64,000 bases of DNA from Trinickia dabaoshanensis (GCF_002879885.1 NZ_PNYA01000003.1:1-64000), one strand, 5' to 3'. Shown: positions 34,054-43,897, counted from the first letter of the stretch. The notes: generated from the letters alone by a model not told the origin. Numbers and translations: made by a program.

Positions 34054-35732
34054 ACCCGGCCCCTACCGTCGAATCGCTGCGCGCAAGCGGGCTCTCGCCG
34101 CTCGAGGTCGAATTGGCGCTCGCCTCGTTCGGTCCCGAGGCCATGCAGCAGGCGCAGGCAAAAGCCGACTCGAGTACGGGTGAAGGCGCCCCGCGCGGCT
34201 TCGATGCGGCCGGCGAGTGGGCCGCCATCGACGCGATCGACGCCATTACCAAAGTGGCCGCGAGCGAAGAAACGCCGGCCGCGCATGCGGCGCAATCGGG
34301 CGCGAGCGCATCGCGAGCCAGTGCACCGGCCGCGCCGTTCACGCCCGACCCCGCGCTGGCGAACAACCGCCACTTGATGGCTTGGCGCTCACGCCTCGAT
34401 ACGTTGCGCGAACGCAGCGCGATCGCGCGTCCGCTGTCCGCCTGCGGCCGCTTGACGCGCGCCGCCGGGCTCGTGCTCGAAGCGGTGGGCATGCGCATGG
34501 CCGTCGGCGCGGAGTGTCTGATCGAGCTGCCGCCCGGCAGCACGCTGCCGACGGCCGAAGCCGAAGTGGTGGGTTTCGCGGGCGACCGGCTCTTTCTGAT
34601 GCCGACGACCGAATTCGCGGGCTTGCTGCCCGGCGCACGCGTCTACCCGCGCGAAAGCGCCCCGCTCGCCGATCCGCTCGCGGGCGCCAAGCGCCTGCCG
34701 GTCGGCTGGGGCATGCTCGGACGCGTCGTCGATTCGTCGGGCCGCCCGCTCGATGGCCTCGGACCGCTCAATACGGGCGCCGATGCCCCCCTCTCGGCCC
34801 CTTCGATCAACCCGCTGCAACGCGAGCCGATCCACAAGGTGCTCGACGTCGGCGTGCGTGCGATCAACTCGCTGCTCACCGTCGGGCGCGGCCAGCGCAT
34901 GGGCTTGTTCGCCGGCTCGGGCGTCGGTAAATCGGTGTTGCTCGGCACGATGGCGCGCTACACGAGCGCCGAGGTGATCGTGATCGGGCTCATCGGCGAA
35001 CGCGGCCGCGAAGTAAAGGAATTCATCGAGCAGATCCTCGGCGAGGAAGGGCTCGCGCGTTCCGTCGTCGTGGCGGCGCCCGCCGACGTCTCCCCGCTCA
35101 TGCGGATGCAAGGCGCCACCTATGCCACCTCGCTCGCGGAGTATTTCCGCGACCAAGGCAAGCACGTGCTGCTCTTGATGGATTCGCTCACCCGCTACGC
35201 GATGGCGCAGCGCGAAATCGCCCTCGCGATCGGCGAGCCGCCCGCCACGAAAGGCTATCCGCCCTCCGTGTTCGCCAAGCTGCCGGCGCTCGTGGAGCGA
35301 ACCGGCAACGGCCCGGAAGGGGGCGGTTCGATCACGGCCTTTTATACCGTGCTGACCGAAGGCGACGATCAGCAAGACCCTATCGCCGACTCGGCGCGCG
35401 CGATTCTCGACGGCCATATCGTGCTGTCGCGTACGCTTGCCGAGGCGGGCCACTATCCGGCGATCGACATCGAAGCCTCGATCAGCCGGGCGATGACGGC
35501 GCTCATCGACGAGAATCATCTGGAACGCGTACGGCTGTTCAAGCAGATGCTTTCGCGTTATCAGCGCAATCGCGATTTAATCAACGTCGGCGCCTATTCG
35601 AGCGGACGCGATGCGCTGCTCGACCGGGCGATCGCGCTGTATCCGCGCATGGAAGCATTTTTACAGCAGGGCTTTCGCGAATGTGCACCGTTCGACTCAA
35701 GCCTCAATATGCTAGATGCGCTGTTCCAATGA
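34047..35732 (+). CDS. fliI: Flagellum-specific export ATPase FliI
   Basis: A 561-residue F1-beta-like ATPase, about 100 residues longer than the enteric form because of an Ala-rich N-terminus (residues 1-110 before [14 protein letters not shown]). The Walker A motif is [19 protein letters not shown] near residue 290, followed by [16 protein letters not shown]. Walker B is [27 protein letters not shown]. The C-terminus [33 protein letters not shown] is typical. It powers type III export together with FliH and FliJ. The start at 34047 overlaps the fliH stop. Confidence 0.96.
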   Translation: MVNPAPTVESLRASGLSPLEVELALASFGPEAMQQAQAKADSSTGEGAPRGFDAAGEWAAIDAIDAITKVAASEETPAAHAAQSGASASRASAPAAPFTPDPALANNRHLMAWRSRLDTLRERSAIARPLSACGRLTRAAGLVLEAVGMRMAVGAECLIELPPGSTLPTAEAEVVGFAGDRLFLMPTTEFAGLLPGARVYPRESAPLADPLAGAKRLPVGWGMLGRVVDSSGRPLDGLGPLNTGADAPLSAPSINPLQREPIHKVLDVGVRAINSLLTVGRGQRMGLFAGSGVGKSVLLGTMARYTSAEVIVIGLIGERGREVKEFIEQILGEEGLARSVVVAAPADVSPLMRMQGATYATSLAEYFRDQGKHVLLLMDSLTRYAMAQREIALAIGEPPATKGYPPSVFAKLPALVERTGNGPEGGGSITAFYTVLTEGDDQQDPIADSARAILDGHIVLSRTLAEAGHYPAIDIEASISRAMTALIDENHLERVRLFKQMLSRYQRNRDLINVGAYSSGRDALLDRAIALYPRMEAFLQQGFRECAPFDSSLNMLDALFQ

Positions 35733-35745
35733 GGAGTCCTAAGCG

Positions 35746-36198
35746 ATGGCGAATCATTTTCCGATCAAGACCTTAATCGATCTCGCGCAAAACGACGTCG
35801 ATGCGGCGGCCAAGCAGCTCGGCCGGGCGCAGCGCGAGCGCGCGGACGTGCAGGCCCAGTTGGAATCGCTGGTGCGCTATCGCGACGAGTATCACGCGAA
35901 CTTCTCGGCTTCGGCCCAGGCCGGCATGCCCGCCGGCAACTGGCGCAATTTTCAGGCGTTCATCGATACGCTCGACGCGGCGATCGAACAGCAGCGACGC
36001 CTGCTCCAGGCGGCCACCTCGCGCGTCGAGGCGGCCAAACCCGAGTGGCAGCGTCAAAAGCAAAAGCTGGGCTCATACGAAGTCTTGGAGGCCCGTGGCC
36101 AAGCGGCCGAGGCCCGTATCGCGGCGCGGCGCGAGCAGCGCGACGCCGACGAGCACGCCGCCAAGATATTGCGTATGCGCAGTGAAAGCTTGAATTGA
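35746..36198 (+). CDS. fliJ: Flagellar export protein FliJ
   Basis: A 150-residue coiled-coil protein. GAGGAG upstream of the ATG is a good ribosome site. The sequence is a two-helix antiparallel coil typical of FliJ: FPIKTLIDLAQNDVDAAAKQLGRAQRERADVQAQLESLVRYRDEYHANF, then INTLDAAIEQQRRLLQAATSRVEAAKPEWQRQKQK-like heptads. The end is rich in charged residues. FliJ is the central stalk of the FliHI ATPase complex and recycles chaperones. It lies 13 bases after fliI. Confidence 0.93.
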   Translation: MANHFPIKTLIDLAQNDVDAAAKQLGRAQRERADVQAQLESLVRYRDEYHANFSASAQAGMPAGNWRNFQAFIDTLDAAIEQQRRLLQAATSRVEAAKPEWQRQKQKLGSYEVLEARGQAAEARIAARREQRDADEHAAKILRMRSESLN

Positions 36199-36266
36199 AC
36201 CCGAATCGAACCGGCCGGCACGCGCCCCGCGCGCATCGCTAGGCCGCAGCACATAAAGGCATCGTC

Positions 36267-37781
36267 ATGTCGCCCATTTCTCTTCTCGGCGCGCTCTCGG
36301 GCACACCGAACACCTCGTCCGGCGGCGCCGCTTCCGGCGCGAACACGCCGGCCGTCGCGCCGTTCTCGCAGACGTTGCAGCAAAGCGTGAACGCGCAGCA
36401 ACAAGCGGCTCAGACAGCGCAATCGGCGCATTCCGCCGCGAGCGCTTCGTCGTCGAACAATGCGCAAAACGATGCCGCATCGCAGTCGGCGTCGGCCAAG
36501 CCGACGAGCAACGGCGCCGATGCCGCGAACGGCAACGCGCCGAGCAGCGCCCATAGTGCCGATAGCGCCGCCAACGGCTCGACCGACCCGGCCTCGGGCA
36601 AGGGCACGGCGTCCTCGCAAGCGAGCACCGGCACGAAGAGCAGCGACGCGTCGTCGAACGCCGAGCAGCAAGCGAGTCAAGATCAAACTGCGGCCGCCGC
36701 TGCCGGCAGCGCGCAAGCGCAGGCTCAGGCCGCGGCCCAGGCTGCCGCCCAAGCCGCGGCGCAACAGGCTCTGGCCGCCGCGGGCACGGGTGGTGCGAGC
36801 ACGGCCGCCGGCGCTGCGAGCGCGACCGGCGCCGTGACCGGATCGGGCAAAACGGCCGAACCGAAAACCGTGCGCGCGGCGCTCGAAGCCGCGCTCTCGG
36901 CCCAAATGGGTATGCAAGGCGCGGTAGCCGGCGCAGCCGCGGCAGGCACGCAAGTGCTCGGCAACAGCGGCAATACCGCCGGCGCGGGCAACCTCGGCAA
37001 CGGCATGGGTTCGCTGCCGCTGAACTCGAAGCTCGTGAATACACTGACGGGCGACGGCAAGAACGCCAACGCGCAGGCGATCAGCGCCGCCACCGAGCAA
37101 GCCGCCAAAGCGGGTGCGGGCGCCTCGCCCGACAGCGCGGCGGTTGCCACCGCCCAGGCTCTCGCGGGCGGGGGCGACGCCACCGCCGCGATCGCGACGC
37201 TCAAGGACAACGCGGAAGCCGCCCGCTCCGCTCTGGCCGCCACGCAAACGGCCTCCGCTGCGAGCATGGCCAGCGCGAGCGCCCAGGCTGCCGCGACGAC
37301 GCCGAACGCGGCAGCCGCGGCGGCCGCGGCCTCGCTCGCGCCGCAAGTGGGCACGCCCGATTGGGAAGATGCGCTGAGCCAGAAGGTCGTCTTCCTGACG
37401 AACTCGCATCAGCAAAGTGCGGAACTCACGCTGAACCCGCCCGACCTCGGCCCGCTGCAAGTCGTGCTGCAGGTGGCGGACAATCATGCCCACGCCCTCT
37501 TCGTTTCCCAACACCAACAGGTGCGGGAAGCCGTCGAGGCGGCGCTGCCCAAGCTGCGCGATGCGCTCGAGGCCGGCGGCCTCGGCCTCGGCAGCGCAAG
37601 CGTCAGCGACGGTTTCGCGCGTCAAGCGAGCCAGCAGCAAGCCGGCAATCAAGGCAGCGGCGGTGGCAACGGCCGCCGTGGCGGCGCGGGCTCGGGCGAC
37701 GGCGGCGCCGACACGTCCGTGACGGCTTCGGCATCGATCCCCGCGCGACGCACCGTCGGCCTCGTCGATACGTTCGCGTAA
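36267..37781 (+). CDS. fliK: Flagellar hook-length control protein FliK
   Basis: A 504-residue secreted ruler protein. Residues 1-370 are very rich in Ala, Gly, Ser, Asn and Gln with few hydrophobics, as expected for an extended export substrate. The C-terminal Flg_hook domain begins TPDWEDALSQKVVFLTNSHQQSAELTLNPPDLGPLQVVLQVADNHAHALFVSQHQQVREAVEAALPKLRDALEAGGLGLGSASV. The domain acts on FlhB to switch export from hook to filament substrates. It follows fliJ in the operon after a 68-base gap. A paralog is at 27376. Confidence 0.95.
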   Translation: MSPISLLGALSGTPNTSSGGAASGANTPAVAPFSQTLQQSVNAQQQAAQTAQSAHSAASASSSNNAQNDAASQSASAKPTSNGADAANGNAPSSAHSADSAANGSTDPASGKGTASSQASTGTKSSDASSNAEQQASQDQTAAAAAGSAQAQAQAAAQAAAQAAAQQALAAAGTGGASTAAGAASATGAVTGSGKTAEPKTVRAALEAALSAQMGMQGAVAGAAAAGTQVLGNSGNTAGAGNLGNGMGSLPLNSKLVNTLTGDGKNANAQAISAATEQAAKAGAGASPDSAAVATAQALAGGGDATAAIATLKDNAEAARSALAATQTASAASMASASAQAAATTPNAAAAAAAASLAPQVGTPDWEDALSQKVVFLTNSHQQSAELTLNPPDLGPLQVVLQVADNHAHALFVSQHQQVREAVEAALPKLRDALEAGGLGLGSASVSDGFARQASQQQAGNQGSGGGNGRRGGAGSGDGGADTSVTASASIPARRTVGLVDTFA

Positions 37782-38082
37782 CTAGCCGAATGGACTGTCC
37801 GGGCCTGATTCGGGCCCGGCGGTATCGACCGGCAAAGCACGCTCGCCCCCGCCACCGGCGCGGGCGAGCTTTCAATCGTTGCACCAACGGTGTGCCCTCG
37901 ACTCGGCCGAGACGGTACGCGGGCCGTGGCGCTCCCCGGATCGCCCCCCGTTTTTCAGCCCGAGCGCGCCTGCCGCCGGCTTAAACGGATGAGATGGCGT
38001 CGAATGTCCCTTCTTTTCGGCTTATCGCTAAAGCCCGGGATAGCCAACAATTCACCCTACCGCATTCACGCAAAGCATTGTC
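37782..38082. other. Gap between fliK and fliL
   Basis: About 301 bases. It holds two hairpins at the fliK side (the likely terminator at 37841-37873, and CCGGGCC-TGATTCG-GGCCCGG at 37799-37819). The promoter of the fliLMNOPQR operon is presumably in the right half; no sigma-28 match was seen. Confidence 0.5.
37841..37873 (+). terminator. Probable terminator of fliFGHIJK
   Basis: The 8-bp stem GCTCGCCC / GGGCGAGC encloses a GC-rich 13-base loop and is followed by TTTC. The T-run is short, so termination may be partial. Confidence 0.55.
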
Positions 38083-38583
38083 ATGGCATCCACGACCGCA
38101 GCTCAGCAAACCGTCGACGTTCCCGCGAAATCGGGCAAGCTCAAACGCATCATCGTGATCGCGTTGATCGCCGTCGTCGCGGCAGGCGCCGCCGCAGCCG
38201 GCATGTACTTTTTCCTGCTCAAGCACGGTGTCGGCAACGGCAAGCCCGTGCCGCCGCCTCCGCCGCCCCCGCCGGTGTTCTTCGCGCTCGACCCGATGAC
38301 GGTCAATTTGCTGTCGGACGACGGCCAGCATTACCTGCGCGTCGGCCTCTCGCTCAAGCTTGCCGACGGCAAGGTGCAAGAGGCGCTCACGCAGCACATG
38401 CCGGAGATCCGCAGCCGCATCTTGCTCGACCTGTCGAACAAGCATCCGGAAGATCTGCAGACGCTCGACGGCAAGCACGCGTTGGCGCAAGAGTTGAAGA
38501 CACTGATCGAGAAGCCCACGGACGCAAGCGAGCCGCCGGTGCACGTCGAAGAAGTGCTCTTCACGGAATTCGTGGTCCAGTAG
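38083..38583 (+). CDS. fliL: Flagellar basal body-associated protein FliL
   Basis: A 166-residue single-pass membrane protein. The membrane helix is IIVIALIAVVAAGAAAAGMYFFLL near residues 24-47, followed by a poly-Pro segment (PPPPPPPP). The periplasmic FliL domain runs FFALDPMTVNLLSDDGQHYLRVGLSLKLADGKVQEALTQHMPEIRSRILLDLSNKHPEDL and ends in HVEEVLFTEFVVQ, the typical C-terminus. FliL surrounds the stator units and stabilises motor function. It starts the fliLMNOPQR operon. Confidence 0.95.
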   Translation: MASTTAAQQTVDVPAKSGKLKRIIVIALIAVVAAGAAAAGMYFFLLKHGVGNGKPVPPPPPPPPVFFALDPMTVNLLSDDGQHYLRVGLSLKLADGKVQEALTQHMPEIRSRILLDLSNKHPEDLQTLDGKHALAQELKTLIEKPTDASEPPVHVEEVLFTEFVVQ

Positions 38584-38665
38584 TGCGGGGCGCCCGGCGT
38601 CTCGCCGGGCCGAACGTGCCACTTCAGGCGTTACTCACAACCGTAATACAGGGACGAGCAAAGCG

Positions 38666-39667
38666 ATGGGCCACGAAGAGTTCATGTCCCAAGAGGAAGT
38701 CGATGCACTCCTCAAGGGCGTAACCGGCGAATCCGATGCCGATACCGAAAGCCGCGATAAGGCGGGCGTACGCCCGTACAACATCGCCACGCAAGAGCGG
38801 ATCGTTCGCGGCCGGATGCCCGGCCTCGAAATCATCAACGAGCGCTTCGCGCGCCTCTTGCGTCTCGGCATCTTCAATTTCATGCGCCGCACCGCCGAGA
38901 TTTCGGTCGGTCCGGTCAAAGTACTGAAGTACAGCGAATTCACGCGGAATCTGCCGATTCCGACGAACCTGAATCTCGTACACGTCAAGCCGCTGCGCGG
39001 CACGTCGTTGTTCGTGTTCGATCCGAATCTCGTGTTCTTCGTCGTCGACAACCTGTTCGGCGGCGACGGCCGGTTCCATACGCGCGTCGAAGGGCGCGAC
39101 TTCACGGCCACCGAACAGCGCATCATCGGCAAGTTGCTGAGCCTCGTGTTCGACCATTACACGACGGCCTGGAAAAGCGTACGCCCGCTGCAGTTCGAGT
39201 TCATGCGTTCGGAAATGCACACGCAGTTCGCCAACGTGGCGACGCCGAACGAAATCGTGATCGTCACGCAGTTCTCGATCGAGTTCGGACCGACCGGCGG
39301 CACGCTGCATATTTGCATGCCGTACTCGATGATCGAGCCGATTCGCGACGTGCTGACCTCGCCGATCCAGGGCGAAGCGCTCGAAGTCGATCGGCGCTGG
39401 ATCCGCGTGCTGTCGAAACAAGTGCAGGCGGCCGAGGTCGAGCTGACAGCCGATCTGGCCCAAATCCCGGTCACGTTCGAGGACATTCTGAACATGCGCG
39501 CGGGCGACGTCCTGCCGATCAACATCCCAGAAAACATCGTTGCCAAGGTCGACGGCGTGCCCGTCATGGAATGCGGCTACGGAATCTTCAATGGTCAATA
39601 TGCGTTGCGCGTGCAAAAAATGATCAGCGCAGCGGAAAACACGATTAAGGAAACGGATTATGAGTGA
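38666..39667 (+). CDS. fliM: Flagellar motor switch protein FliM
   Basis: A 333-residue C-ring protein. The N-terminal segment MSQEEVDALLKGVTGE is the CheY-P-binding EIDALL-type motif. The middle domain (YNIATQERIVRGRMPGLEIINERFARLLRLGIFNFMRRTAEISV, FVVDNLFGGDGRF) and the C-terminal SpoA domain (DVLPINIPENIVAKVDGVPVMECGYGIFNGQYALRV) are complete. The stop overlaps the fliN start by eight bases. FliM and FliN together set the direction of rotation. Confidence 0.97.
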   Translation: MGHEEFMSQEEVDALLKGVTGESDADTESRDKAGVRPYNIATQERIVRGRMPGLEIINERFARLLRLGIFNFMRRTAEISVGPVKVLKYSEFTRNLPIPTNLNLVHVKPLRGTSLFVFDPNLVFFVVDNLFGGDGRFHTRVEGRDFTATEQRIIGKLLSLVFDHYTTAWKSVRPLQFEFMRSEMHTQFANVATPNEIVIVTQFSIEFGPTGGTLHICMPYSMIEPIRDVLTSPIQGEALEVDRRWIRVLSKQVQAAEVELTADLAQIPVTFEDILNMRAGDVLPINIPENIVAKVDGVPVMECGYGIFNGQYALRVQKMISAAENTIKETDYE

Positions 39668-40148
39668 TCTGAACGCGACGCCGGGCGAAGGCTCGGCCCA
39701 ACTCGACGCGCAAATGGCCGCCATGGGCGCCGAGACCGCCAAGAGCCCCGCCATGGCCGCCGACGAAGAAGCGAGCCTCGACGACTGGGCGGCCGCGCTG
39801 GCCGAGCAGAACACGAATCCGGCACCGGCGCCCGCTGCGGCCGGCGTGTTCCAGCCGCTGTCGAAAGTCGAATCGACGACGACGCGCAACGACATCGACA
39901 TGATCCTGGACATCCCGGTCCAGATGACGGTCGAGCTGGGGCGCACGAAAATTGCGATCCGCAATTTGCTGCAACTTGCGCAAGGTTCCGTCGTCGAACT
40001 CGACGGGATGGCCGGTGAGCCGATGGACGTGCTCGTAAACGGCTGTTTGATTGCACAAGGCGAAGTCGTCGTGGTCAACGACAAGTTCGGCATCCGGCTG
40101 ACCGACATCATCACGCCGGCCGAACGCATTCGAAAACTGAACCGTTGA
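39660..40148 (+). CDS. fliN: Flagellar motor switch protein FliN
   Basis: A 162-residue protein. The N-terminal 80 residues are an Ala-rich acidic extension (LDDWAAALAEQNTNPAPAPAAAG). The C-terminal SpoA domain is NDIDMILDIPVQMTVELGRTKIAIRNLLQLAQGSVVELDGMAGEPMDVLVNGCLIAQGEVVVVNDKFGIRLTDII, near-canonical FliN. Its start overlaps fliM and its stop shares one base with the fliO start codon, indicating coupling through the operon. Confidence 0.97.
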   Translation: MSDLNATPGEGSAQLDAQMAAMGAETAKSPAMAADEEASLDDWAAALAEQNTNPAPAPAAAGVFQPLSKVESTTTRNDIDMILDIPVQMTVELGRTKIAIRNLLQLAQGSVVELDGMAGEPMDVLVNGCLIAQGEVVVVNDKFGIRLTDIITPAERIRKLNR

Positions 40149-40711
40149 TGAAATCACGCTTGCACCGTGCGCCGCGACCGCGGCGTGTGGCAGCGATTCT
40201 CTTAGCGGCGTGCAACGCCGCCGTACTCGCGGCTTTCGCGCCGGCCGCGGCCGCCGCCGACATGAACGCGGTGAACAACGCCGCGAAGATCGCCTCGAAC
40301 GTCGGGGCGGGTACCGCCGTGCCGTCCGTCGGCGTGGGCGCGGTCCTGCAAACGCTCGTCGGCTTGGCCGTCGTCGTGGCCCTCGTGTTCGCCTGCGCAT
40401 GGCTTGCCCGGCGCCTTGGCCTGCAGCCCTCTGGGCGCGGTCAACTGGTGCGCACGGTCGGCGGCGTGTCGCTCGGCGGCAAGGAGCGCGTGACCGTGGT
40501 CGAGATCGGCGACACGTGGCTCGTGCTCGGCGCGGCCCCCGGCAGCGTGCGGCTGCTCCATACCATGCCCGCGGCGGCGAGGGGTGTGCCCGGCGGTGAA
40601 GCCGATTCGCCCGACGGCGCCCTGCCCGGCACGTTCGGCGCGCGTTTTCGGTCCGCGCTCGGCAACGAAGCGAAAAAACGATTCTCTCGCCCCTCGGGCG
40701 GAGGCCAGTAA
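40148..40711 (+). CDS. fliO: Flagellar biosynthetic protein FliO
   Basis: A 187-residue protein. The N-terminal hydrophobic stretch (RRVAAILLAACNAAVLAAFAPAAAAA) resembles a signal peptide. The main membrane helix follows near residues 64-86 (LQTLVGLAVVVALVFACAWLARRLG). The cytoplasmic FliO domain is RGQLVRTVGGVSLGGKERVTVVEIGDTWLVLGAAPGSVRLLHTM, the family core. FliO helps assemble the FliP ring and is then lost from the gate. The start ATG overlaps the fliN stop by one base, and fliP starts on the next base after the fliO stop. Confidence 0.93.
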   Translation: MKSRLHRAPRPRRVAAILLAACNAAVLAAFAPAAAAADMNAVNNAAKIASNVGAGTAVPSVGVGAVLQTLVGLAVVVALVFACAWLARRLGLQPSGRGQLVRTVGGVSLGGKERVTVVEIGDTWLVLGAAPGSVRLLHTMPAAARGVPGGEADSPDGALPGTFGARFRSALGNEAKKRFSRPSGGGQ

Positions 40712-41491
40712 ATGTCGTCCAGTCCCATCGTGCGGCTCGCGCGCGCCGTCGCGCCAGCACTGCCCTTTTTGATCTTCTCGCTGCTGCCGCACCTCGCGCA
40801 CGCGCAAACGGCGCCGAACGGCTTGCCGGCCTTCACGACGAGCCCCGGCCCGAACGGCGGGACGACCTACTCGTTGAGCGTGCAGACGATGCTGCTGCTC
40901 ACGATGTTGTCGTTTTTGCCGGCAATGGTGTTGATGATGACGAGCTTCACGCGCATCATCATCGTCCTTTCGTTGCTGCGCCAGGCGATGGGCACGAGCA
41001 CGACGCCGCCCAATCAGGTCCTCGTCGGACTGGCCCTGTTTCTGACGCTGTTCGTCATGTCGCCCGTCATCGACAAGGCTTACACCGACGGCTATAAACC
41101 GTTCTCCGACGGCACCATCTCGATGGAGACGGCCGTGACCCGAGGCGTGGCGCCGTTCAAGCAATTCATGCTGAAGCAAACGCGCGAATCCGATCTCGCC
41201 CTGTTCGCGAAGATCTCGCATTCGCCGCCGCTGCAAGGGCCGGAAGACGTCCCGCTCTCGCTGCTCGTTCCCGCGTTCGTCACGAGCGAGCTCAAAACGG
41301 CTTTTCAGATCGGTTTCACGATCTTCATTCCGTTTTTGATCATCGATATGGTGGTGGCCAGCGTGCTGATGTCGATGGGGATGATGATGGTGTCTCCCAT
41401 TACGATTTCATTGCCGTTCAAGCTGATGCTTTTCGTGCTCGTGGACGGCTGGCAGTTGCTCATCGGCTCGCTCGCGCAGAGCTTTACCTGA
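40712..41491 (+). CDS. fliP: Flagellar type III export gate protein FliP
   Basis: A 259-residue inner-membrane protein with a cleavable N-terminal signal ([24 protein letters not shown]). The FliP family signature spans [49 protein letters not shown] second signature is [50 protein letters not shown]. FliP forms the pentameric core of the export gate with FliQ and FliR. It immediately follows fliO without a gap. Confidence 0.97.
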   Translation: MSSSPIVRLARAVAPALPFLIFSLLPHLAHAQTAPNGLPAFTTSPGPNGGTTYSLSVQTMLLLTMLSFLPAMVLMMTSFTRIIIVLSLLRQAMGTSTTPPNQVLVGLALFLTLFVMSPVIDKAYTDGYKPFSDGTISMETAVTRGVAPFKQFMLKQTRESDLALFAKISHSPPLQGPEDVPLSLLVPAFVTSELKTAFQIGFTIFIPFLIIDMVVASVLMSMGMMMVSPITISLPFKLMLFVLVDGWQLLIGSLAQSFT

Positions 41492-41525
41492 GCCCGCCCC
41501 ACGTTATTCGAGGAAGCGCTTCGCC

Positions 41526-41795
41526 ATGACGCCCGAATCCGTACTCACGCTCGCGCACCGCGCGATGTACGTGGCCCTGCTGCTCACCGCCCCGCCGCTG
41601 ATCGTCTCGCTCGTGGTGGGCTTGCTCGTGAGTTTTTTCCAGGCCGCCACGCAGATCAACGAATCGACGCTTTCGTTCATTCCGAAGCTGATGGCCGTGA
41701 CGATCACGCTCGTGATCGCGGGACCGTGGATGCTCTCCATCGTGCTCGATTACATGCGGCAGATGCTCACGAGCATCCCGTCGCTCGCGGGATAG
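41526..41795 (+). CDS. fliQ: Flagellar type III export gate protein FliQ
   Basis: An 89-residue protein with two membrane helices, VALLLTAPPLIVSLVVGLLVSFFQAATQINESTLSFIPKL and MAVTITLVIAGPWMLSIVLDYM, the full FliQ family length. The loop QAATQINESTLSFIPK is highly conserved in the family. FliQ packs around the FliPR core. The ATG is preceded by TTCGAGGAAGCG. Confidence 0.97.
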   Translation: MTPESVLTLAHRAMYVALLLTAPPLIVSLVVGLLVSFFQAATQINESTLSFIPKLMAVTITLVIAGPWMLSIVLDYMRQMLTSIPSLAG

Positions 41796-41826
41796 CGCGC
41801 CGCCGCGCGCAGGCCCCGATCCGCCG

Positions 41827-42609
41827 ATGTTCACCGTTACTTATGCGCAGTTGAACGCCTGGCTGACGGCCTTTCTCTGGCCGTTCGCGCGCATCGCTGC
41901 GCTCGTCGCGGCCGCGCCCCTACTCGGCCATCGGTCCATTCCCGCCCGCGTGAAGATCGCCCTCGCGGCGTTCACGACGCTCATCGTCGCCCCCACGCTG
42001 CCCGCGATGCCGCAGGCCACGGTGTTTTCGGCCGCGGGCGTGTGGATCATGGTCATGCAGTTTTTGATCGGCGCGGCGCTCGGCTTCACGATGCAGCTTG
42101 TTTTCACTGCCGTGGAGATGGCGGGCACGCTCGTCGGCTTGCAGATGGGGCTCGGCTTCGCGACGTTCTTCGATCCGAACTCGAATGCGTCCGCGCAGGT
42201 CATCTCCAGCTTCTTGAACATGATCGCGATGCTCGCGTTTCTCGCCTATAACGGGCATGCGCAGATGATCGCCGCGTTGGTCGAATCGTTCCAAACGGTG
42301 CCGATCGGGTCATCCATGCTCGGACCGCCGGGGTTTCGCGCGCTCGCGCAATGGGGCGGCGCGATCTTTGCGTCCGGACTGCTGCTCTCGTTGCCCGTCG
42401 TTGTCGCCCTGCTCGTCGCCAATCTTTCGCTCGGCATCCTCAATCGCGCCGCGCCGCAGATCGGCGTGTTCCAAGTCGGCTTTTCGGTCACGCTCATGGT
42501 CGGCATGCTGCTCTTGATGCTGATGCTGCCGAACATGATTCCGTTCTTCGCTCACCTCGTCGATACCGGTATCGATCAGATGGGGCGAGTGGCCGCCGCG
42601 CTGCACTAA
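41827..42609 (+). CDS. fliR: Flagellar type III export gate protein FliR
   Basis: A 260-residue membrane protein. FliR features include the N-terminal helix AWLTAFLWPFARIAALVAAAPLLGHRSIPARVKIALA, the central VFTAVEMAGTLVGLQMGLGFATFFDPNSNASAQVISSFLNMIAMLAFLAYNGHAQMI (the family signature DP..N.....I..F) and the C-terminal IGVFQVGFSVTLMVGMLLLMLMLPNMIPFFAHL. FliR completes the FliPQR gate. It is the last fli gene before an unrelated insertion. Confidence 0.97.
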   Translation: MFTVTYAQLNAWLTAFLWPFARIAALVAAAPLLGHRSIPARVKIALAAFTTLIVAPTLPAMPQATVFSAAGVWIMVMQFLIGAALGFTMQLVFTAVEMAGTLVGLQMGLGFATFFDPNSNASAQVISSFLNMIAMLAFLAYNGHAQMIAALVESFQTVPIGSSMLGPPGFRALAQWGGAIFASGLLLSLPVVVALLVANLSLGILNRAAPQIGVFQVGFSVTLMVGMLLLMLMLPNMIPFFAHLVDTGIDQMGRVAAALH

Positions 42610-42812
42610 CGCCCTTCCGCGCTCCAGCTTTTCTGGACTTTGCGTTCGCCGCATCGGCGACGTCGCTCACGCACACCTTCTGAATGGACCAAACGGTCGA
42701 GAAACACCGTTAAAGCGTCTGAAAATCTCCGGCAATCACGCGTTACCCGTCCCTCCGCCCCGACCATCGTGCCGCGCAACCGATGCGCGAACTCGACAAG
42801 TGCGGAGGAACA

Positions 42813-43897
42813 ATGAACCTGAGATCGTTTGCCTATGTGGGTATGTGCATCCTCGCGATCGTCACATCACCCGCCGCTGTCGCCGACAGCGCGACTGACG
42901 TATCGCCGATATGCACCACGGTCTTCAGCGAAGCCGGGCCGAGAACGCTGCTGGGCCGCGGTTCGCATTGCTTTCGCTCGGAGGTCATGGACTTTAGAAG
43001 CGACAACCCGGAGCGAACGAATCCCACAAAAGTCGACGTGGAGGCCTACACGTACTCCGACAATGCCCTTAATCAATTGTCGTGGGACATCAAGATGCGC
43101 TTTCGCGCCAACCCAAAGGAAGGGGAATGGGTGCCCCGCTCCAGTTGAAGCCGTACATCGAGTGCGGAGGCCAATGCACGGCCACCTCAGCACCGACAAT
43201 CGATCTGGTACCGGGCGGACTCACGAACGAGGTCACCATCACGCTGACGCCGACGATGGGGAGCGAAAACCGTATGACTTTCCAGCCTCTTGTCGAGTAC
43301 CGAATCGTGCGTACCGGAGAGTCGTTGGAGGACGGGCAATCGATCTCTAAATTCCGCGGCGGTGCGAACTCATATATTCCGGAAATTCGCTGCGATGTCG
43401 GGCTCGCGCGTCGCGGTACGAAGGGCTGCGTCTATTTGAAAGCGCCCGCGGTATTCAGCGGAATTAGCGTGAGCGATCCCGATGTCGATGAGTCGGCCAT
43501 TCACATCCGGGAGGCGCAAGCGGCTGGCAGACCGGGCAAGTTCGTTGCGGCCGGCGACGGCAGCATCCTTCCCGGTTCCGACGCAAGCGCGCTGACGCGG
43601 ACACGCAGTCAAACACGCATTAAGGACAACAGAGACGCAGCGCGGAAGCGCTATGTGGAGCAATACGCGGAGGAGCCCGTATGCGAGCTGACGACTGATC
43701 CGGATGATGCTCCCGGCCCGTGCAATTGCGACGAGTACCCGTTCGCCTCGACAAACGAAGGCGCGTCACAAGCAGAGTTTTCGGTCAAACGCATCGACGC
43801 CAGAGACAATCAGCGAGCCGGCGCCCGGCTGGGGAATTTCTTCACGTCACAGCGTGTATTAGAGAACGACGAGTTCTACGTGAACATCACCGACTAA
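42813..43897 (+). pseudogene. NucA/NucB-type secreted deoxyribonuclease, disrupted by a frameshift
   Basis: Frame 1 runs from ATG 42813 (GGAGGAAC upstream) with a signal peptide (MNLRSFAYVGMCILAIVTSP, then AAVAD) to a stop at 43148. The continuing sequence is in a different frame from about 43127 to 43897. Joined, they give about 360 residues whose C-terminus CNCDEYPFASTNEGASQAEFSVKRIDARDNQRAGARLG, then FFTSQRVLENDEFYV, matches the NucA/NucB DNase motif (CDEYPFA..., asparagine- and glycine-rich). The shift lies near GGGGAATGGGTGCCCC, a run of homopolymers, and equals a one-base loss. It may be a genuine inactivation, programmed frameshift or sequencing error. It has lower GC than the flagellar genes and follows fliR by 203 bases, outside the flagellar functional set. 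The MoeA-like gene directly follows. Confidence 0.7.

Noticed and set aside
42720-42750. TAAAGCG... as a sigma-28 promoter for the nuclease gene
   Set aside because: The -10 region at the proper spacing reads CGGCAATC or GGCAATCA, which matches GCCGATAA poorly.
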